Notes: generated by a model not told the origin, from the letters alone. 63,143 bases of DNA from Nitrosomonadaceae bacterium (GCA_014190895.1 BJGV01000006.1:1-63143); one strand, 5' to 3'. Shown: positions 22,308 to 33,863, counted from the stretch's first letter. Translations and numbers: made by a program.

Positions 22308-24206
22308 TTATTGTACTGGTGTTGTTTCTGCCGTTATTGGCGAAGAAGTTGAGGGCGGTGTATTATCTTTTGGTAAATTTTGTGCCACCTGTGACAGTTT
22401 CGGTGGACGTGGAGACCGTCCTTCCATAATATCACCAATCTGATCGGAATCTATGGTCTCCCATTCCAGTAGAGCCTTAGTCATGGCTTCAATTTTATCA
22501 CGGTTCTCTTCAATTAATGTACGTGCTAAAGCGTACTGTACGTCAATAATACGCCGAATTTCTATATCCACTTTTTGCATAGTGGCTTCGCTCACATTCT
22601 TATGAGTGGTTACAGAACGACCAAGAAATACTTCCCCCTCATTCTCTCCATACACCATTGGGCCAAGAGAATCAGACATGCCCCATTGGGTAACCATGCG
22701 CCGAGCCATTTCAGTAGCGCGCTCGAAATCATTAGATGCACCAGTGGTCATCTGCTTCATAAATACTTCCTCAGCAATTCGACCGCCGAACAGTACAGAA
22801 ATATTCTGTAAAATTTCCTCGCGATCCATACTAAAACGATCTTCCACAGGTAATTGCATAGTTACACCTAATGCACGCCCTCGTGGAATAATCGTAACTT
22901 TATGTACTGGATCAGTTCTAGGGAGAAGTTGAGCTACTACGGCGTGACCAGATTCATGGTAGGCGGTATTACGTCGCTCACGCTCTGGCATTACCATTGA
23001 ACGTCGTTCTGCACCCATAAAAATCTTGTCTTTAGCACGCTCGAAATCTTCCATATCTACAAGTCTTTTATTATGACGCGCAGCAAATAGTGCCGCTTCA
23101 TTCACTAAATTAGCAAGATCAGCGCCAGACATGCCTGGTGTGCCACGTGCGATAATATCTGCACGTACATCAGGAGAGAGTGGTACTTTTCGCATATGCA
23201 CATGTAAAATCTGCTCACGTCCACGTATATCAGGCAATGGGACTGTTACCTGTCGATCAAAGCGACCAGGGCGCAATAATGCCGGATCAAGTACATCAGG
23301 ACGATTAGTGGCCGCAATTACAATTACGCCAGATGCTCCTTCAAAACCATCCATTTCTACCAGTAGCTGATTAAGTGTTTGTTCTCGTTCATCATTACCG
23401 CCACCCAAACCAGCTCCACGTTGCCGGCCAACTGCATCAATCTCATCTATAAAAATAATGCAGGGTGCCTGCTTCTTAGCTTGTTCAAACATATCTCGCA
23501 CTCTTGCCGCCCCTACACCAACAAACATTTCCACGAAATCAGAACCAGAAATACTAAAAAATGGCACCTTAGCTTCGCCTGCGATGGCCCGAGCTAACAG
23601 GGTTTTTCCGGTGCCAGGATTACCCACCATTAGTACTCCACGTGGAATCCGACCGCCTAATTTCTGAAATTTGCTAGGGTCGCGTAAAAATTCGACTAGC
23701 TCTGATACCTCCTCTTTTGCTTCTTCACAGCCGGCCACATCAGCAAATGTCACCTGATTAGCAGACTCGTCCAGCATACGTGCTTTACTTTTACCGAATG
23801 AGAAAGCTCCGCCACCACGACCACCACCCTGCATTTGACGCATAAAAAAGATCCACACGCCAATTAGTAATAACATTGGGAACCATGAAACAAAAATATT
23901 CATGAGTAGGGATGGCTCTTCCTCTGGTTTCGCGTCAATAACGACACCGGCTTTAAGTAAATCACTGACAAGCCAAGGGTCTGAAGGCGTATATGTAGTA
24001 AAACGCCTACCATCAGACTTGGTGCCTTTTAATGTACGCCCCTCGATAACCACCTTGGCTATTTTGCCCTGCTTCACTTCATCGATAAATTGAGAGTATT
24101 CCATCGGCGCTTGCGTTGCTTGGCGCGTACTAAACTGGTTAAAGACGGTCATAATTACCAGTGCAACCACTAACCAAATAACTACATTCTTAATGAGAAT
24201 ATTCAA
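22308..24206 (-). CDS. ftsH: ATP-dependent zinc metalloprotease FtsH
   Basis: Inner-membrane AAA+ protease for quality control and regulated proteolysis (in relatives LpxC and others). In 632 residues: TM helix 1 at about 5-23, a periplasmic loop, TM2 at about 103-122, Walker A GNPGTGKT (195-202), Walker B IIFIDEID (250-257), the second region of homology around 300-320 and the zinc motif HESGH (417-421). The start is TTG at 24206 with AAAGGAG about 6 bases upstream. rlmE lies upstream on the same strand. Confidence 0.97.
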   Translation of the reverse strand: MNILIKNVVIWLVVALVIMTVFNQFSTRQATQAPMEYSQFIDEVKQGKIAKVVIEGRTLKGTKSDGRRFTTYTPSDPWLVSDLLKAGVVIDAKPEEEPSLLMNIFVSWFPMLLLIGVWIFFMRQMQGGGRGGGAFSFGKSKARMLDESANQVTFADVAGCEEAKEEVSELVEFLRDPSKFQKLGGRIPRGVLMVGNPGTGKTLLARAIAGEAKVPFFSISGSDFVEMFVGVGAARVRDMFEQAKKQAPCIIFIDEIDAVGRQRGAGLGGGNDEREQTLNQLLVEMDGFEGASGVIVIAATNRPDVLDPALLRPGRFDRQVTVPLPDIRGREQILHVHMRKVPLSPDVRADIIARGTPGMSGADLANLVNEAALFAARHNKRLVDMEDFERAKDKIFMGAERRSMVMPERERRNTAYHESGHAVVAQLLPRTDPVHKVTIIPRGRALGVTMQLPVEDRFSMDREEILQNISVLFGGRIAEEVFMKQMTTGASNDFERATEMARRMVTQWGMSDSLGPMVYGENEGEVFLGRSVTTHKNVSEATMQKVDIEIRRIIDVQYALARTLIEENRDKIEAMTKALLEWETIDSDQIGDIMEGRSPRPPKLSQVAQNLPKDNTPPSTSSPITAETTPVQ

Positions 24207-24363
24207 AACAACTCCTTTGTAGATACCATCAAAAATACCTAATTTCTTATTTTAAACTAATTCTTCAATATATAACAATAACAAGGTGATCGCATGCCTA
24301 TTCCAATTTGTTAAAAATCTATTCCACAAACTACGTGGTCGCATTTAATGGCAATGAAGATAT

Positions 24364-24984
24364 TTAAATTTTTTTTCCTAGTCCTAGTACATACAACTCA
24401 CTGCTACGATCACGAGAGGCCTCTGGTTTGCGTATCAAAACTTTTTTAAAAGTAATTCTCATCACTTTTAGAAAAGCTTCAAAACCTGAACCCTGAAAAA
24501 CCTTGACAAGAAAATTACCACCAAAGTTCAATTGCTCTATGGAGAATTGCAATGCTAATTCGGCTAAATAGATGCTACGCGCTTGATCACTTATTTCTAT
24601 ACCGGTTATATTGGGTGACATATCGGAAATTACAAGATCAATTAGACGATTACCTAGATTTTTTCTTAATTCAGCTAGAACGGTTTCATCTCTAAAATCA
24701 CCACGAATAAACGTAACTCCGGGGAGCGCTGACATCTCCAGTATATCTAGCGAGATTATTATACCGTTGGGACCTACTTTATTTGCCGCTATTTGCGACC
24801 AACTACCAGGTGCAGCACCTAAATCCACCATAGTTATACCAGGTTTAAATAAATGATCTCGTCTATCAATCTCAATTAACTTATACGCGGCGCGTGAACG
24901 ATAACCTTCTTTTTTCGCTTGTTTGACGAAAAAATCATTCACGTGTTCTTTCATCCAAGCTTTACTAGTCTTAGCGCGTTTCAT
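24364..24984 (-). CDS. rlmE: 23S rRNA (uridine-2'-O-)-methyltransferase RlmE (FtsJ)
   Basis: Methylates the 2'-OH of U2552 in the A-loop of 23S rRNA, a late step in 50S assembly. The start at 24984 gives MKRAKTSKAW, the usual N-terminus; a TTG three codons upstream is an alternative. The SAM site VDLGAAPGSWSQIAA and the catalytic tetrad (K in GYRSRAAYKL, D in VISDMSPN, K in GNFLVKVFQG, E in RSSELYVLG) are all present. About 206 residues. It is followed by ftsH and is divergent from yhbY, an order common in proteobacteria. Confidence 0.96.
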   Translation of the reverse strand: MKRAKTSKAWMKEHVNDFFVKQAKKEGYRSRAAYKLIEIDRRDHLFKPGITMVDLGAAPGSWSQIAANKVGPNGIIISLDILEMSALPGVTFIRGDFRDETVLAELRKNLGNRLIDLVISDMSPNITGIEISDQARSIYLAELALQFSIEQLNFGGNFLVKVFQGSGFEAFLKVMRITFKKVLIRKPEASRDRSSELYVLGLGKKI

Positions 24985-25011
24985 CACGTACAATAAAAAA
25001 TTTGAAAAATT

Positions 25012-25362
25012 ATGTTAGAAATCACTCTTGCTCATCGTCTCTCTCTCAGATCGCTTGCCCATACTATCAATCCAACTGTAATAGTAAGCAAAAAAGGTCT
25101 GTCAGAGAACATCATTAAAGAATTGGATCAAAGACTTAGAAATCACGAGCTAATTAAAATTAGAGTGCTTATTGATGATCGAGGAACCAGAGAGGTATTG
25201 TTTACAGAGATTTGTGAGAGCCTTATGGCTGCTCCGATACAACACGTTGGTAAAATCCTTATAATCTACCGTCCGAAGCCTGAGGAAACAAAAAATCTTG
25301 CTAAAAATAAATTTTTCAAAAAAAGAGAATTGCGCCGAACTAAGCGTAGTTTTCAATCTTAG
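25012..25362 (+). CDS. yhbY: Ribosome-assembly RNA-binding protein YhbY (CRM domain)
   Basis: A 116-residue single CRM-domain protein linked to 50S precursor binding. The domain covers residues 8-95, with LRSLAHTINPTVIVSKKGLSENIIKELDQRL and the GxxG-type loop, ending VGKILIIYRPKPE. The C-terminal 20 residues are strongly basic. It is divergent from rlmE, with 27 bases between starts, so the two rRNA-related genes share a small promoter region. Confidence 0.93.
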   Translation: MLEITLAHRLSLRSLAHTINPTVIVSKKGLSENIIKELDQRLRNHELIKIRVLIDDRGTREVLFTEICESLMAAPIQHVGKILIIYRPKPEETKNLAKNKFFKKRELRRTKRSFQS

Positions 25363-25375
25363 ACCTTTATTACAG

Positions 25376-25389
25376 CCCTGTATACAGGG
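25376..25389. repeat. 14-base perfect palindrome between convergent yhbY and greA
   Basis: CCCTGTATACAGGG lies in the 30-base gap where yhbY (plus) and greA (minus) end tail to tail. It could form a short hairpin in both transcripts, but no U-run follows in either direction, so a classical terminator is unlikely. Confidence 0.45.
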
Positions 25390-25392
25390 TGT

Positions 25393-25869
25393 CTAGATAT
25401 ACCTCACATCAAGAATAACATATTCCATTAATCCTTTTGGGGCGACAACTTCTGCCACATCGCCAGATTTTTTACCTATCAAAGCTCGAGAAACAGGGGA
25501 ACTAATGGAGATTTTTCCTTGTTTGATATCGGCTTCATCATCGCCAACAATCTGATAAGTAAATACTGTACCGCTAATCACATCTTCAAGATCAATAGTT
25601 GCACCGAAGACGCACGCACCATCAGCATTAAGTAGTAATGGGTCAATAATCTGTGAATTAGAAAGTTTATTTTCTAATTCGGCAATTCGCCCCTCTATAA
25701 AACCCTGTTGCTCCTTAGCCGCATCGTACTCAGCATTCTCAGACAAATCTCCGTGAGAGCGAGCTTCTGCAATAGCCGCGATCACAGCAGGGCGCCGCAA
25801 GGTTTTCAATTCGCGCAACTCTGAACGTAATTTTTCTGCACCAATCACTGTTAATGGGGTCTTACCCAT
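25393..25869 (-). CDS. greA: Transcription elongation factor GreA
   Basis: Rescues backtracked RNA polymerase by stimulating transcript cleavage. The 158-residue protein has the N-terminal coiled coil (about 1-75) with the acidic tip motif [20 protein letters not shown] and the C-terminal FKBP-like domain ([21 protein letters not shown]). Length is standard. It follows carB on the same strand, a frequent arrangement. Confidence 0.97.
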   Translation of the reverse strand: MGKTPLTVIGAEKLRSELRELKTLRRPAVIAAIAEARSHGDLSENAEYDAAKEQQGFIEGRIAELENKLSNSQIIDPLLLNADGACVFGATIDLEDVISGTVFTYQIVGDDEADIKQGKISISSPVSRALIGKKSGDVAEVVAPKGLMEYVILDVRYI

Positions 25870-26003
25870 AATTCATCTCTCCGTCATGATTATGTTTTAA
25901 TCTTTAGCCGAGTATTTCTAACATTCTTAGTAAGATCTTCTCTAGCGGAATTGCTATCAGAAAGATAGTGACAAGAAACAGAAACACCAGCATCGTGTCC
26001 AGT

Positions 26004-29000
26004 CTAATTTAATCGCGTGTGCAGTTCTTGTAAGTCATAAGCTCGTAACTCCCGCATACCAACCATGCCAATACAAGCAGCACGAGCACCTGCCAACGTA
26101 GTGTAATAAGTCACTCGTGATTGTAACGCAGCATGGCGTATTGAATAAGAATCTTGAATCGCACTGCGCTTATCTTCTACAGTGTTGATAATTAAATTAA
26201 TCTCGTTATTTTTGATCATATCCACAATGTGCGGGCGCCCTTCCGTTACTTTATTCACTGTAATTACCGCTAACCCAGCTGCAGTCAATGCTGCTGCAGT
26301 GCCTCGAGTAGCATAGAGAGTAAACTGCAATTCTACAAGATTACGAGCAATTTCTACTATGCTCAGTTTATCTGAATGCCTTACACTAATAAAAATATTA
26401 CCAGTGGTAGGTAATTTCACTCCAGCAGCTAATTGTGATTTAACAAAAGCTTCGGCAAAAGTATCTCCTACTCCCATTACTTCGCCAGTAGATTTCATCT
26501 CCGGTCCAAGTATGGTGTCCACACCAGGAAATTTGATAAATGGGAAAACAGCCTCCTTAATTGAATAATAAGGAGGAATTATTTCTTCGATCACGTTCTG
26601 AGAGGCGAGAGTTACTCCAACCATACAACGTGCGGCAACTTTTGCTAGTTGCAATCCAGTAGCTTTAGATACAAATGGAACAGTACGAGATGCCCTAGGA
26701 TTAACTTCTAACACATATATAATCTCATCTTTAATAGCAAATTGTACATTCATTAATCCCACCACATGGAGAGCCTGCGCCATTGCTTTAGTCTGTCGAA
26801 TTAACTCATTTTTTATAGCGCGTGACAAACTAAAAGACGGTAACGAGCACGCAGAATCACCTGAATGTACCCCAGCTTGCTCAATGTGTTCCATAATGCC
26901 GCCAATTACTACGGATACACCATCACAGATTGCATCTACATCTACTTCAGTAGCATCATTCAAAAAACGATCCAACAGCACAGGAGAATCGTGAGAAATT
27001 TTCACGGCCTCTCGCATATAGCGCTCCAAATCACGCTTCTCATGAACAATTTCCATGGCCCGCCCGCCCAGAACATAACTAGGCCGAACCACTAATGGAT
27101 AACCAATTTCATCGGCAGCGATCAATGCTAATAAAGGATCCCGCGCAGTACGATTAACCGGTTGTTTTAGACCAAGCTGATGCAACATTTTCTGGAAACG
27201 CTCACGATTCTCAGCACAATCAATCATGTCTGGACTGGTGCCGATAATTGGTGCCCCATTTTTCTCAAGATCACGAGCAAGTTTCAGTGGCGTCTGTCCA
27301 CCATATTGTACTATTATGCCAAGAGGTTTTTCTATTGCAACAATCTCAAGTACGTCCTCTAAAGTTAAAGGCTCGAAATAAAGTCGATCTGAGGTATCAT
27401 AATCAGTTGAAACTGTCTCTGGATTACAATTAACCATGATGGTTTCAAAACCACTTTCACGTAAGGCTATGGCTGCGTGAACACAACAATAATCAAATTC
27501 AATACCTTGTCCGATACGATTAGGCCCCCCGCCCAACACCATAATTTTTTTCCTATTAGTAGGTAGTGCTTCGCACTCCTCCTCGTAAGTAGAATACATA
27601 TAAGCAGTGCGGGTAACAAACTCGGCCGCACATGTATCCACACGCTTATAAACTGGATGTAAATTAAACTGATGTCGTCTGGTTCGCACTGCAGTCTGTC
27701 CTGTATTCAGTAGCTTTGCTAATCGCCGATCAGAGAAACCACTACGTTTTAATTTAAATAAACTGTTTAAATTAAGCGTATCAATACATTCACCAGAAAG
27801 TGTTTCCTCCTGTTTAACTAAATCTTCTATTTGCCCTAAAAACCAAGGGTCAATGTGTGTAAGATCATGAATCTCATTAAGTTTAATTCCACAACGAAAT
27901 GCATCGGCTATATACCAAATCCGTTCTGGCCCAGGATCGCTCAGTTCTTTTTTGATAATTTCAATATCAGTCGTTTTTTCATCCAAACCATCAACACCTA
28001 TCTCTAATCCCCGAAGGGCCTTCTGGAAAGACTCTTGGAAGGTTCTTCCAATTGCCATAACCTCCCCTACTGATTTCATTTGTGTAGTAAGGCGATCATT
28101 AGCCTGAGGGAATTTCTCAAAAGCAAAACGTGGTATCTTGGTCACAACATAATCTATTGTCGGCTCGAAAGAAATCGGTGTTACACCACTGGTAATATCA
28201 TTTCTAAGTTCATCTAACGTATAGCCTATCGCAAGTTTAGACGCTACCTTGGCTATAGGAAAGCCAGTTGCTTTTGATGCTAAGGCAGAAGAACGTGATA
28301 CCCGCGGATTCATTTCAATTATTAGCATACGACCATCTTGTGGATTAATTGCAAACTGCACATTAGAACCACCAGTTTCAACACCGATTTCGCGCAATAC
28401 CGCAATCGATGCATTACGCATGATTTGATATTCTTTATCAGTCAGCGTCTGTGTTGGAGCGACTGTTATGGAGTCCCCAGTATGGATACCCATTGGGTCA
28501 ATATTTTCAATAGCGCAGACAATAATGCAGTTATCTAGTCTGTCACGCACCACTTCCATTTCAAACTCTTTCCAACCAATAAGTGATTCCTCGATCAATA
28601 GTTCATTAGTAGGAGAAATTTCCAGTCCGTGCTCACAAATACTAACAAATTCTTCACGGTTGTAAGCAATGCCGCCGCCACTACCGCCCATAGTAAAAGA
28701 TGGGCGAATAATAGCTGGGTAACCCACCATTGCCTGAACTTGTAACGCCTCTTCCAAGCTATGAGCTATAGTTGAGCGGGCAGATTCTAAACCAATTCTA
28801 GTCATGGCTTGTTTAAATTTCTCGCGATCCTCCGCTTTATCAATGGCTTCACGTGATGCGCCAATTAATTCCACGCCATATCTTTCCAACACACCATGTT
28901 TAGCTAAGTCTAGAGCGCAATTTAATGCTGTCTGCCCCCCCATAGTCGGTAGAATAGCGTCCGGAAGCTCAAGAGCGATTATCTTCTCCACCATCTGCCA

Positions 29001-29210
29001 CGTAATTGGTTCAATATAAATAGCATCGGCCATTTCAGGATCAGTCATAATCGTTGCTGGATTAGAGTTCACTAAAATAACGCGATAATTCTCTTCTCGC
29101 AAAGCTTTACAGGCTTGTGTCCCAGAATAATCAAACTCACATGCTTGACCGATTACAATGGGTCCAGCGCCAATAATAAGTATCGATTTTATGTCGGTTC
29201 GTTTAGGCAT
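26004..29210 (-). CDS. carB: Carbamoyl-phosphate synthase large subunit
   Basis: Makes carbamoyl phosphate from bicarbonate, ATP and ammonia supplied by CarA, feeding pyrimidine and arginine synthesis. The start at 29210 gives [20 protein letters not shown]; the longer frame beginning at 29300 runs into carA coding. The 1,068 residues hold two ATP-grasp halves, each with its own ATP site ([10 protein letters not shown] near 205; [12 protein letters not shown] in the second), the oligomerisation segment between them, and the C-terminal MGS-like allosteric domain. The start overlaps the carA stop by 8 bases, so translation is likely coupled. Confidence 0.97.
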   Translation of the reverse strand: MPKRTDIKSILIIGAGPIVIGQACEFDYSGTQACKALREENYRVILVNSNPATIMTDPEMADAIYIEPITWQMVEKIIALELPDAILPTMGGQTALNCALDLAKHGVLERYGVELIGASREAIDKAEDREKFKQAMTRIGLESARSTIAHSLEEALQVQAMVGYPAIIRPSFTMGGSGGGIAYNREEFVSICEHGLEISPTNELLIEESLIGWKEFEMEVVRDRLDNCIIVCAIENIDPMGIHTGDSITVAPTQTLTDKEYQIMRNASIAVLREIGVETGGSNVQFAINPQDGRMLIIEMNPRVSRSSALASKATGFPIAKVASKLAIGYTLDELRNDITSGVTPISFEPTIDYVVTKIPRFAFEKFPQANDRLTTQMKSVGEVMAIGRTFQESFQKALRGLEIGVDGLDEKTTDIEIIKKELSDPGPERIWYIADAFRCGIKLNEIHDLTHIDPWFLGQIEDLVKQEETLSGECIDTLNLNSLFKLKRSGFSDRRLAKLLNTGQTAVRTRRHQFNLHPVYKRVDTCAAEFVTRTAYMYSTYEEECEALPTNRKKIMVLGGGPNRIGQGIEFDYCCVHAAIALRESGFETIMVNCNPETVSTDYDTSDRLYFEPLTLEDVLEIVAIEKPLGIIVQYGGQTPLKLARDLEKNGAPIIGTSPDMIDCAENRERFQKMLHQLGLKQPVNRTARDPLLALIAADEIGYPLVVRPSYVLGGRAMEIVHEKRDLERYMREAVKISHDSPVLLDRFLNDATEVDVDAICDGVSVVIGGIMEHIEQAGVHSGDSACSLPSFSLSRAIKNELIRQTKAMAQALHVVGLMNVQFAIKDEIIYVLEVNPRASRTVPFVSKATGLQLAKVAARCMVGVTLASQNVIEEIIPPYYSIKEAVFPFIKFPGVDTILGPEMKSTGEVMGVGDTFAEAFVKSQLAAGVKLPTTGNIFISVRHSDKLSIVEIARNLVELQFTLYATRGTAAALTAAGLAVITVNKVTEGRPHIVDMIKNNEINLIINTVEDKRSAIQDSYSIRHAALQSRVTYYTTLAGARAACIGMVGMRELRAYDLQELHTRLN

Positions 29211-30384
29211 ATTTATTCCCAACTCTCTCAAGTGGATCTGAGTTAATTTTGGATTCCTTAATCCTATTAACAAACCGATCGAATAAATAATCCATATCAT
29301 GCGGCCCCGGACTTGCTTCAGGATGCCCTTGAAAGCAAAACGCTAAACGATCAGTCAATTCAAATCCTTGTAGGCTACCGTCAAACAACGACACGTGTGT
29401 AACACGTGCATTCTCTGGTAATGTGTCAGCATCCACCATGAAACCATGATTCTGACTAGAAATCATGACTCGTCTACTATCTAAATCTTGAACTGGATGA
29501 TTAGCGCCATGGTGGCCAAACTTCATTTTAACGGTTCTAGCACCACTCGCTAATCCGAGCAACTGATGTCCCAGGCAGATGCCAAAAATTGGTATCCTAT
29601 GTTCGAGCAGTGCTCTGACTGTAGCAATCGCATAGTCACAAGATTCCGGATCTCCTGGTCCATTGGAAAGAAATATGCCATCTGGTTTAAATGAAATTAT
29701 TTCATTGACCCCTGTTTGAGCTGGGGTCACCGTAACCTTGCATCTACGCTGTACAAACTTATCAAGAATGCTACGTTTAATTCCAAAATCAAGTGCAACA
29801 ATGTGAAAGAAGGGATTTGCGTGTGCTTGATCATTACGTCCTAACATTTTCTCACTCAAATTCCACATATAAGTCTGATCACAACTCACTACTTTGGCGA
29901 GATCCATTCCAACAAGGCCAGGAAATTCCCTAGCATACTTTAGCGCTTCCACTTCATCAATTTTCCCCGTCATAAGACAACCAGCTTGTGCGCCATTTTC
30001 ACGCAGAATACGCGTTAGTTTACGTGTATCAATATCTGCAATTCCAACGACATTTTTTTCTCTAAGGTACTCTGACAAGGTCTGCGTTTTCCGCCAATTA
30101 CTTGAAATTATGGGTAAATCACGGATCACTAAACCAGCGGCATGAATTCTATTCTCGCTGCCTGATTCGACATCCTCTAAATTGACGCCAGTATTGCCAA
30201 TATGGGGATAAGTCAACGTAATAATCTGTCGACAATAGGATGGGTCAGTAATTATTTCCTGATAACCAGTCATGGCGGTATTGAAGACCATTTCGCCAGT
30301 ACTAATACCTTCCGCCCCAATTGATGTACCACGAAAAATGGTACCGTCAGCGAGCATTAGGGCAGCGGGCAGGCGTTGTAACAC
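29203..30384 (-). CDS. carA: Carbamoyl-phosphate synthase small subunit
   Basis: Glutamine amidotransferase subunit that passes ammonia to CarB. A GTG at 30384 is chosen as start: AGGAG stands 6 bases upstream and it gives [20 protein letters not shown] longer frame to 30405 would bury this ribosome site. The class I glutaminase triad is present (Cys in [11 protein letters not shown]; His and Glu in [10 protein letters not shown]). About 393 residues. A near-consensus promoter and a perfect inverted repeat lie just upstream; carB follows with an 8-base overlap. Confidence 0.96.
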   Translation of the reverse strand: MLQRLPAALMLADGTIFRGTSIGAEGISTGEMVFNTAMTGYQEIITDPSYCRQIITLTYPHIGNTGVNLEDVESGSENRIHAAGLVIRDLPIISSNWRKTQTLSEYLREKNVVGIADIDTRKLTRILRENGAQAGCLMTGKIDEVEALKYAREFPGLVGMDLAKVVSCDQTYMWNLSEKMLGRNDQAHANPFFHIVALDFGIKRSILDKFVQRRCKVTVTPAQTGVNEIISFKPDGIFLSNGPGDPESCDYAIATVRALLEHRIPIFGICLGHQLLGLASGARTVKMKFGHHGANHPVQDLDSRRVMISSQNHGFMVDADTLPENARVTHVSLFDGSLQGFELTDRLAFCFQGHPEASPGPHDMDYLFDRFVNRIKESKINSDPLERVGNKYA

Positions 30385-30428
30385 GAGAAACTCCTTGAGT
30401 ACCAACTAGATGCGGAAAGCAAGATAAA

Positions 30429-30461
30429 ATCAGTCTATTTTGTCTAACTAAGTAGACTGAT
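30429..30461 (-). promoter_or_regulatory. Perfect inverted repeat at the carAB transcription start
   Basis: ATCAGTCTA and TAGACTGAT (30429-30437 and 30453-30461) form 9-bp arms around a 15-base centre. One arm overlaps the end of the -10 box and the start point; the other lies in the leader. It could be an operator for a repressor sensing pyrimidines, arginine or purines, or a 5' hairpin on the transcript. No matching known operator was recognised. Confidence 0.5.
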
Positions 30462-30488
30462 TATATGCGAAAAACAGGTCTATTTCAA
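30460..30488 (-). promoter_or_regulatory. Sigma-70 promoter of carAB
   Basis: On the minus strand TTGAAA (30488-30483) and TATAAT (30465-30460) are separated by exactly 17 bases, one mismatch from full consensus. The predicted start of transcription lies near 30453, about 70 bases before the carA GTG. A perfect 9-bp inverted repeat begins inside the -10 box. Confidence 0.75.
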
Positions 30489-30693
30489 TGAAGGCACTCT
30501 CTATCTGAACAAGTTAAGCAGTGTAAGGATAAGGATGCTACGGTGAAGGCGATAAGTTAGATATGATTACCGTTACCAATACAAATATAGTACATAAACA
30601 GCGCGCACCAATAGCACTCCGCACTGTCAAACTGACACGATCATTAATACATAAGCCAGACTAGTGCACTTGATCGCTCATAAAAATGACTGT

Positions 30694-31488
30694 TCAATTT
30701 TCAATGTTACGACCGTCCCATTTCCTCAATAAATAATATGTAATCTCCGCAAATTGTTTAGGTGACAAATTTTCAGCCCGCAATTTTGGATCTATTCCCA
30801 GTAAAATAAAATCTTCTAGCTTAATATAATTCTGTAATGTATTTCTTAATGTCTTGCGTCGATGTGAGAACGCGGCAGCAACAACAAGAGCAAATAATTC
30901 TTCCTTATCTACTTCAATGACTGACTCCTGGAGTGGAATCATGCGGACAAAAGCAGATTCAATTTTCGGACTCGGGTAGAAAGCCTCTGGTGGAACGATA
31001 AACAGTTGTTCCATTTTAAAACGAGACTGTAACATCACTGAGAGTCTTCCGTAGTTTGAGGTAGATGGTACGGCTACCATACGCTCCACTACTTCTTTTT
31101 GAAGCATAAAATGCATATCAATAATATTCTCTAAAAACTTACTTAAATAGAAAAGAATGGGCGTGGAAATATTATAAGGTAAATTACCTATCACTCGCAG
31201 ATTGCGCCCAAAAGAAAAGAAATTAAATTTCATGGCATCAGCCGAATGCACTGTCAATCTCTCTGCAGAAAATTCTTTGCGCAGACGTTCGACAATATCA
31301 CGATCAATTTCTACTGCATGCAGATGATGAAGTAGTTGTAATAATGGTTGCGTCAAGGCGCCCAAACCTGGTCCAATCTCAATCAATAAATCATCCTTAA
31401 CTGGATGAATAGCAAGAATAATTTCTGCTACGACCTGAGGATCGACGAGAAAATTTTGACTAAAACGTTTACGAGGGATATGGCGCAT
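30694..31488 (-). CDS. rsmA: 16S rRNA (adenine1518/1519-N6)-dimethyltransferase
   Basis: KsgA-type enzyme that dimethylates two adenines near the 3' end of 16S rRNA, a checkpoint in 30S maturation. The 264 residues contain RKRFSQNFLVD at the start, the SAM site IEIGPGLGALTQPLL (37-51), and the catalytic NLPYNIS motif (about 108-114), with a C-terminal helical domain. Length is normal. It follows pdxA by 43 bases in the lptD-surA-pdxA-rsmA series. Confidence 0.97.
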   Translation of the reverse strand: MRHIPRKRFSQNFLVDPQVVAEIILAIHPVKDDLLIEIGPGLGALTQPLLQLLHHLHAVEIDRDIVERLRKEFSAERLTVHSADAMKFNFFSFGRNLRVIGNLPYNISTPILFYLSKFLENIIDMHFMLQKEVVERMVAVPSTSNYGRLSVMLQSRFKMEQLFIVPPEAFYPSPKIESAFVRMIPLQESVIEVDKEELFALVVAAAFSHRRKTLRNTLQNYIKLEDFILLGIDPKLRAENLSPKQFAEITYYLLRKWDGRNIEN

Positions 31489-31531
31489 AACTCTAAAAAC
31501 TATTAAATCACATGAAATCTAATATCATTTT

Positions 31532-32536
31532 TTACAAGCCAAGAGAAGCCTTATTTCTAGCTAACATTATGGCCATGTCAATGGCTGCCAACAGGCTACC
31601 TGGATCCGTCCGTCCGGTTGCAGCAATATCTAATGCAGTGCCATGATCTACCGAGGTGCGAATAATAGGTAGTCCCAATGTAACGTTTACACCATTACCA
31701 AAGCTGGCGTATTTTATTATCGGTAATCCCTGATCATGGTACATGGCAAGAATACAATCTGGATTTATCTGACGAGATGTGCTGAATAAAGTATCGGCCG
31801 GTAGCGGACCAATTAAACTCATACCCTCGGTACGTAATTTATCCAATACTGGGATAATAACGTCTATTTCTTCTCTGCCAATATGGCCACATTCACCCGC
31901 ATGCGGATTTAATCCTGCGACCATAATAAGCGGCTTGGTGATCCTAAAACGCGTCATTAGATCGTAATGGATAATGCGCAATTTCTGTTCTAATTTGTCA
32001 CGGGTAATAGCTGCAGCCACATCTTTAAGCGGCAAATGGGTGGTAGCAAGCGTCACGCGCATGCCGCCGCCCACTAACATCATTACTACCTGATTACCTG
32101 TCAGTTGAGCCAAATACTCCGTATGACCAGTAAAAATAATACCGGCGTCATTAATCACACCCTTATGTATTGGGGCAGTTATCATTGCATCAAATTCATT
32201 GTTACTACAACCCTCAACAGCGCGATTCAAAGTTTTTAGCACATAATGAGCATTGTCTAAATCAGGTTTACCGGGAATAGCGGGTTTATTTAACGGTACA
32301 TGAAGCACCTGAAAACTACTGGTATAGCGTCTAGCTTTGCTGGATGGATCATAATCTAGCAACTTCAGGGGGAGATTTATCAATTTGGCGCGGTCTCGTA
32401 ACATTTGACTATCTGCAATAACAACCAATTGACATGGAAGATTTAATTGTGCGATCTGTACACACAAGTCTGGACCAATTCCTGCTGGCTCACCCGCAGT
32501 AATAACGAGAGTTGGATTAATTAAATTTAATGCCAT
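31532..32536 (-). CDS. pdxA: 4-hydroxythreonine-4-phosphate dehydrogenase
   Basis: NAD-dependent step in the DXP-dependent route to pyridoxal phosphate. The 334-residue protein shows ITAGEPAGIGPDL at the start, metal-ligand regions TGHTEYLAQLTG and PHAGECGHIGREEID, and the C-terminal MYHDQGLPIIKYASFG, FTRTSVDHGTA-type motif (here IIRTSVDHGTALDIA). Length is normal. The order surA-pdxA-rsmA is conserved. The pathway needs deoxyxylulose phosphate, which the dxs gene in this window supplies. Confidence 0.97.
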   Translation of the reverse strand: MALNLINPTLVITAGEPAGIGPDLCVQIAQLNLPCQLVVIADSQMLRDRAKLINLPLKLLDYDPSSKARRYTSSFQVLHVPLNKPAIPGKPDLDNAHYVLKTLNRAVEGCSNNEFDAMITAPIHKGVINDAGIIFTGHTEYLAQLTGNQVVMMLVGGGMRVTLATTHLPLKDVAAAITRDKLEQKLRIIHYDLMTRFRITKPLIMVAGLNPHAGECGHIGREEIDVIIPVLDKLRTEGMSLIGPLPADTLFSTSRQINPDCILAMYHDQGLPIIKYASFGNGVNVTLGLPIIRTSVDHGTALDIAATGRTDPGSLLAAIDMAIMLARNKASLGL

Positions 32537-32558
32537 TCAATCCTACGATAAGTAAGGT

Positions 32559-33863
32559 TTATTTTTCTTCGGCCAGATATTCAATATGAGCACGATCACG
32601 CAACTGTTGCAACCATTCTTGGAAAGCTTCGTCACCTTTACGTTGATTCAGTATCTTGCGCGCCTCCTGACGCTCTCGCTGATCACTTGTATCCTTAGTA
32701 CGGCGCTCTCTCACTTGAATTAAATGCCAGCCAAAAGTAGATCGCACCGGATCACTCACTTTCCCGATTTGGAGCAGATTCATAGCATTTTCAAACTCGG
32801 GAACTGTGTCACCGGGGGAAATCCAGCCTAAATCTCCCCCTGCCGATGAACTAGTATCTTCAGAAGACAATTTTGCTAATTCTGAAAAATCAGCACCCAG
32901 TGTTAAACGTTCTTTAAGATCAATTATACGTTGTTGAGCATCGCTCTCCGATGTTTTCTCACCGACTTTAATAAGAATATGACGGGCCTGAGTCTGATCT
33001 ATTAATACACTAGCTTTATTCTTCCCACGTCGTTCAATCAATTGAATAATATGAAAGCCACTTGGGCTGCGCATTATCGGTGTTAATTCACCTGATTTAA
33101 TCAGTTTTAATTCGCTAGCAAATTTTATCGGAAATTGAGTAATCGGTTTCCAATCAAGCACGCCTCCTTCCATGGCATCAGCTGCATCAGAAAATTCAGC
33201 GGCTACTTGTGAGAATTGAGCGCCATTCTTTAATTTGACTAGAGCAGCTTTTGCACGCTGATGTCTACTCTCAACTGTAGATGCATCCGCCTCTTCTGTA
33301 ATTCGTATCATGATATGGGCAGTCTGATATTCCTCAGCATCTCTGGAAAAATTTTCTTGAGTCCTTAAGAAATCATTTATTTCTTCCTCAGTAATACTTA
33401 TTCCTCTAAGCACCTCGCGATCTTTTAAGCGCGATAGAATCATTTCACTACGGATTTCACTGCGGAATTTGGTCAATTTTATTCCGCTCTTCTCAAGTAC
33501 AGTGAAGAACTCCCCTCTAGACATATTATTTCCCTTGGCAATCCTATCCAAGGTTTGCTCTAAATCGTTATCACTGACTGTCACACCAATTTCTTTTGCA
33601 AGCTGCAACTGTATTCGTGTAGTAATTGTACGTTCCAGAAGTTGCTTTTCCAGTACATCCATCGGCGGGAATTTGATTTCATTTTTTTTCAGTTGAGCGA
33701 GAGTTATCTGAAGAATTTCATTGAGCTCATGACGTGTGATTACACTATCATTCACAATTGCAATGATGAAATCTACCGTCTTAGTGGTTTTCTGCGCGTC
33801 AGAAAAACCAGTTACTAACATAGCAAACAGGGCTAACAAGCAAGGTAAGTATTTTTTATTCAT
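32559..33863 (-). CDS. surA: Periplasmic chaperone / peptidyl-prolyl isomerase SurA
   Basis: Escorts outer-membrane proteins through the periplasm. In 434 residues: signal peptide (about 1-23, hydrophobic LLALFAMLVTGF), an N-terminal chaperone region (about 28-170), two parvulin domains (about 180-280 and 290-390, each with a GG.L.W and F...G.H.I pattern such as GGDLGWISPGDTVPEF), and a C-terminal helix. Its neighbour LptD is a known SurA client in E. coli. The gene lies between lptD and pdxA as usual. Confidence 0.96.
   Translation of the reverse strand: MNKKYLPCLLALFAMLVTGFSDAQKTTKTVDFIIAIVNDSVITRHELNEILQITLAQLKKNEIKFPPMDVLEKQLLERTITTRIQLQLAKEIGVTVSDNDLEQTLDRIAKGNNMSRGEFFTVLEKSGIKLTKFRSEIRSEMILSRLKDREVLRGISITEEEINDFLRTQENFSRDAEEYQTAHIMIRITEEADASTVESRHQRAKAALVKLKNGAQFSQVAAEFSDAADAMEGGVLDWKPITQFPIKFASELKLIKSGELTPIMRSPSGFHIIQLIERRGKNKASVLIDQTQARHILIKVGEKTSESDAQQRIIDLKERLTLGADFSELAKLSSEDTSSSAGGDLGWISPGDTVPEFENAMNLLQIGKVSDPVRSTFGWHLIQVRERRTKDTSDQRERQEARKILNQRKGDEAFQEWLQQLRDRAHIEYLAEEK

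Noticed and set aside
25376-25389. Palindrome between yhbY and greA as a Rho-independent terminator
   Set aside because: The stem is perfect but short, and no T-run follows in either direction.
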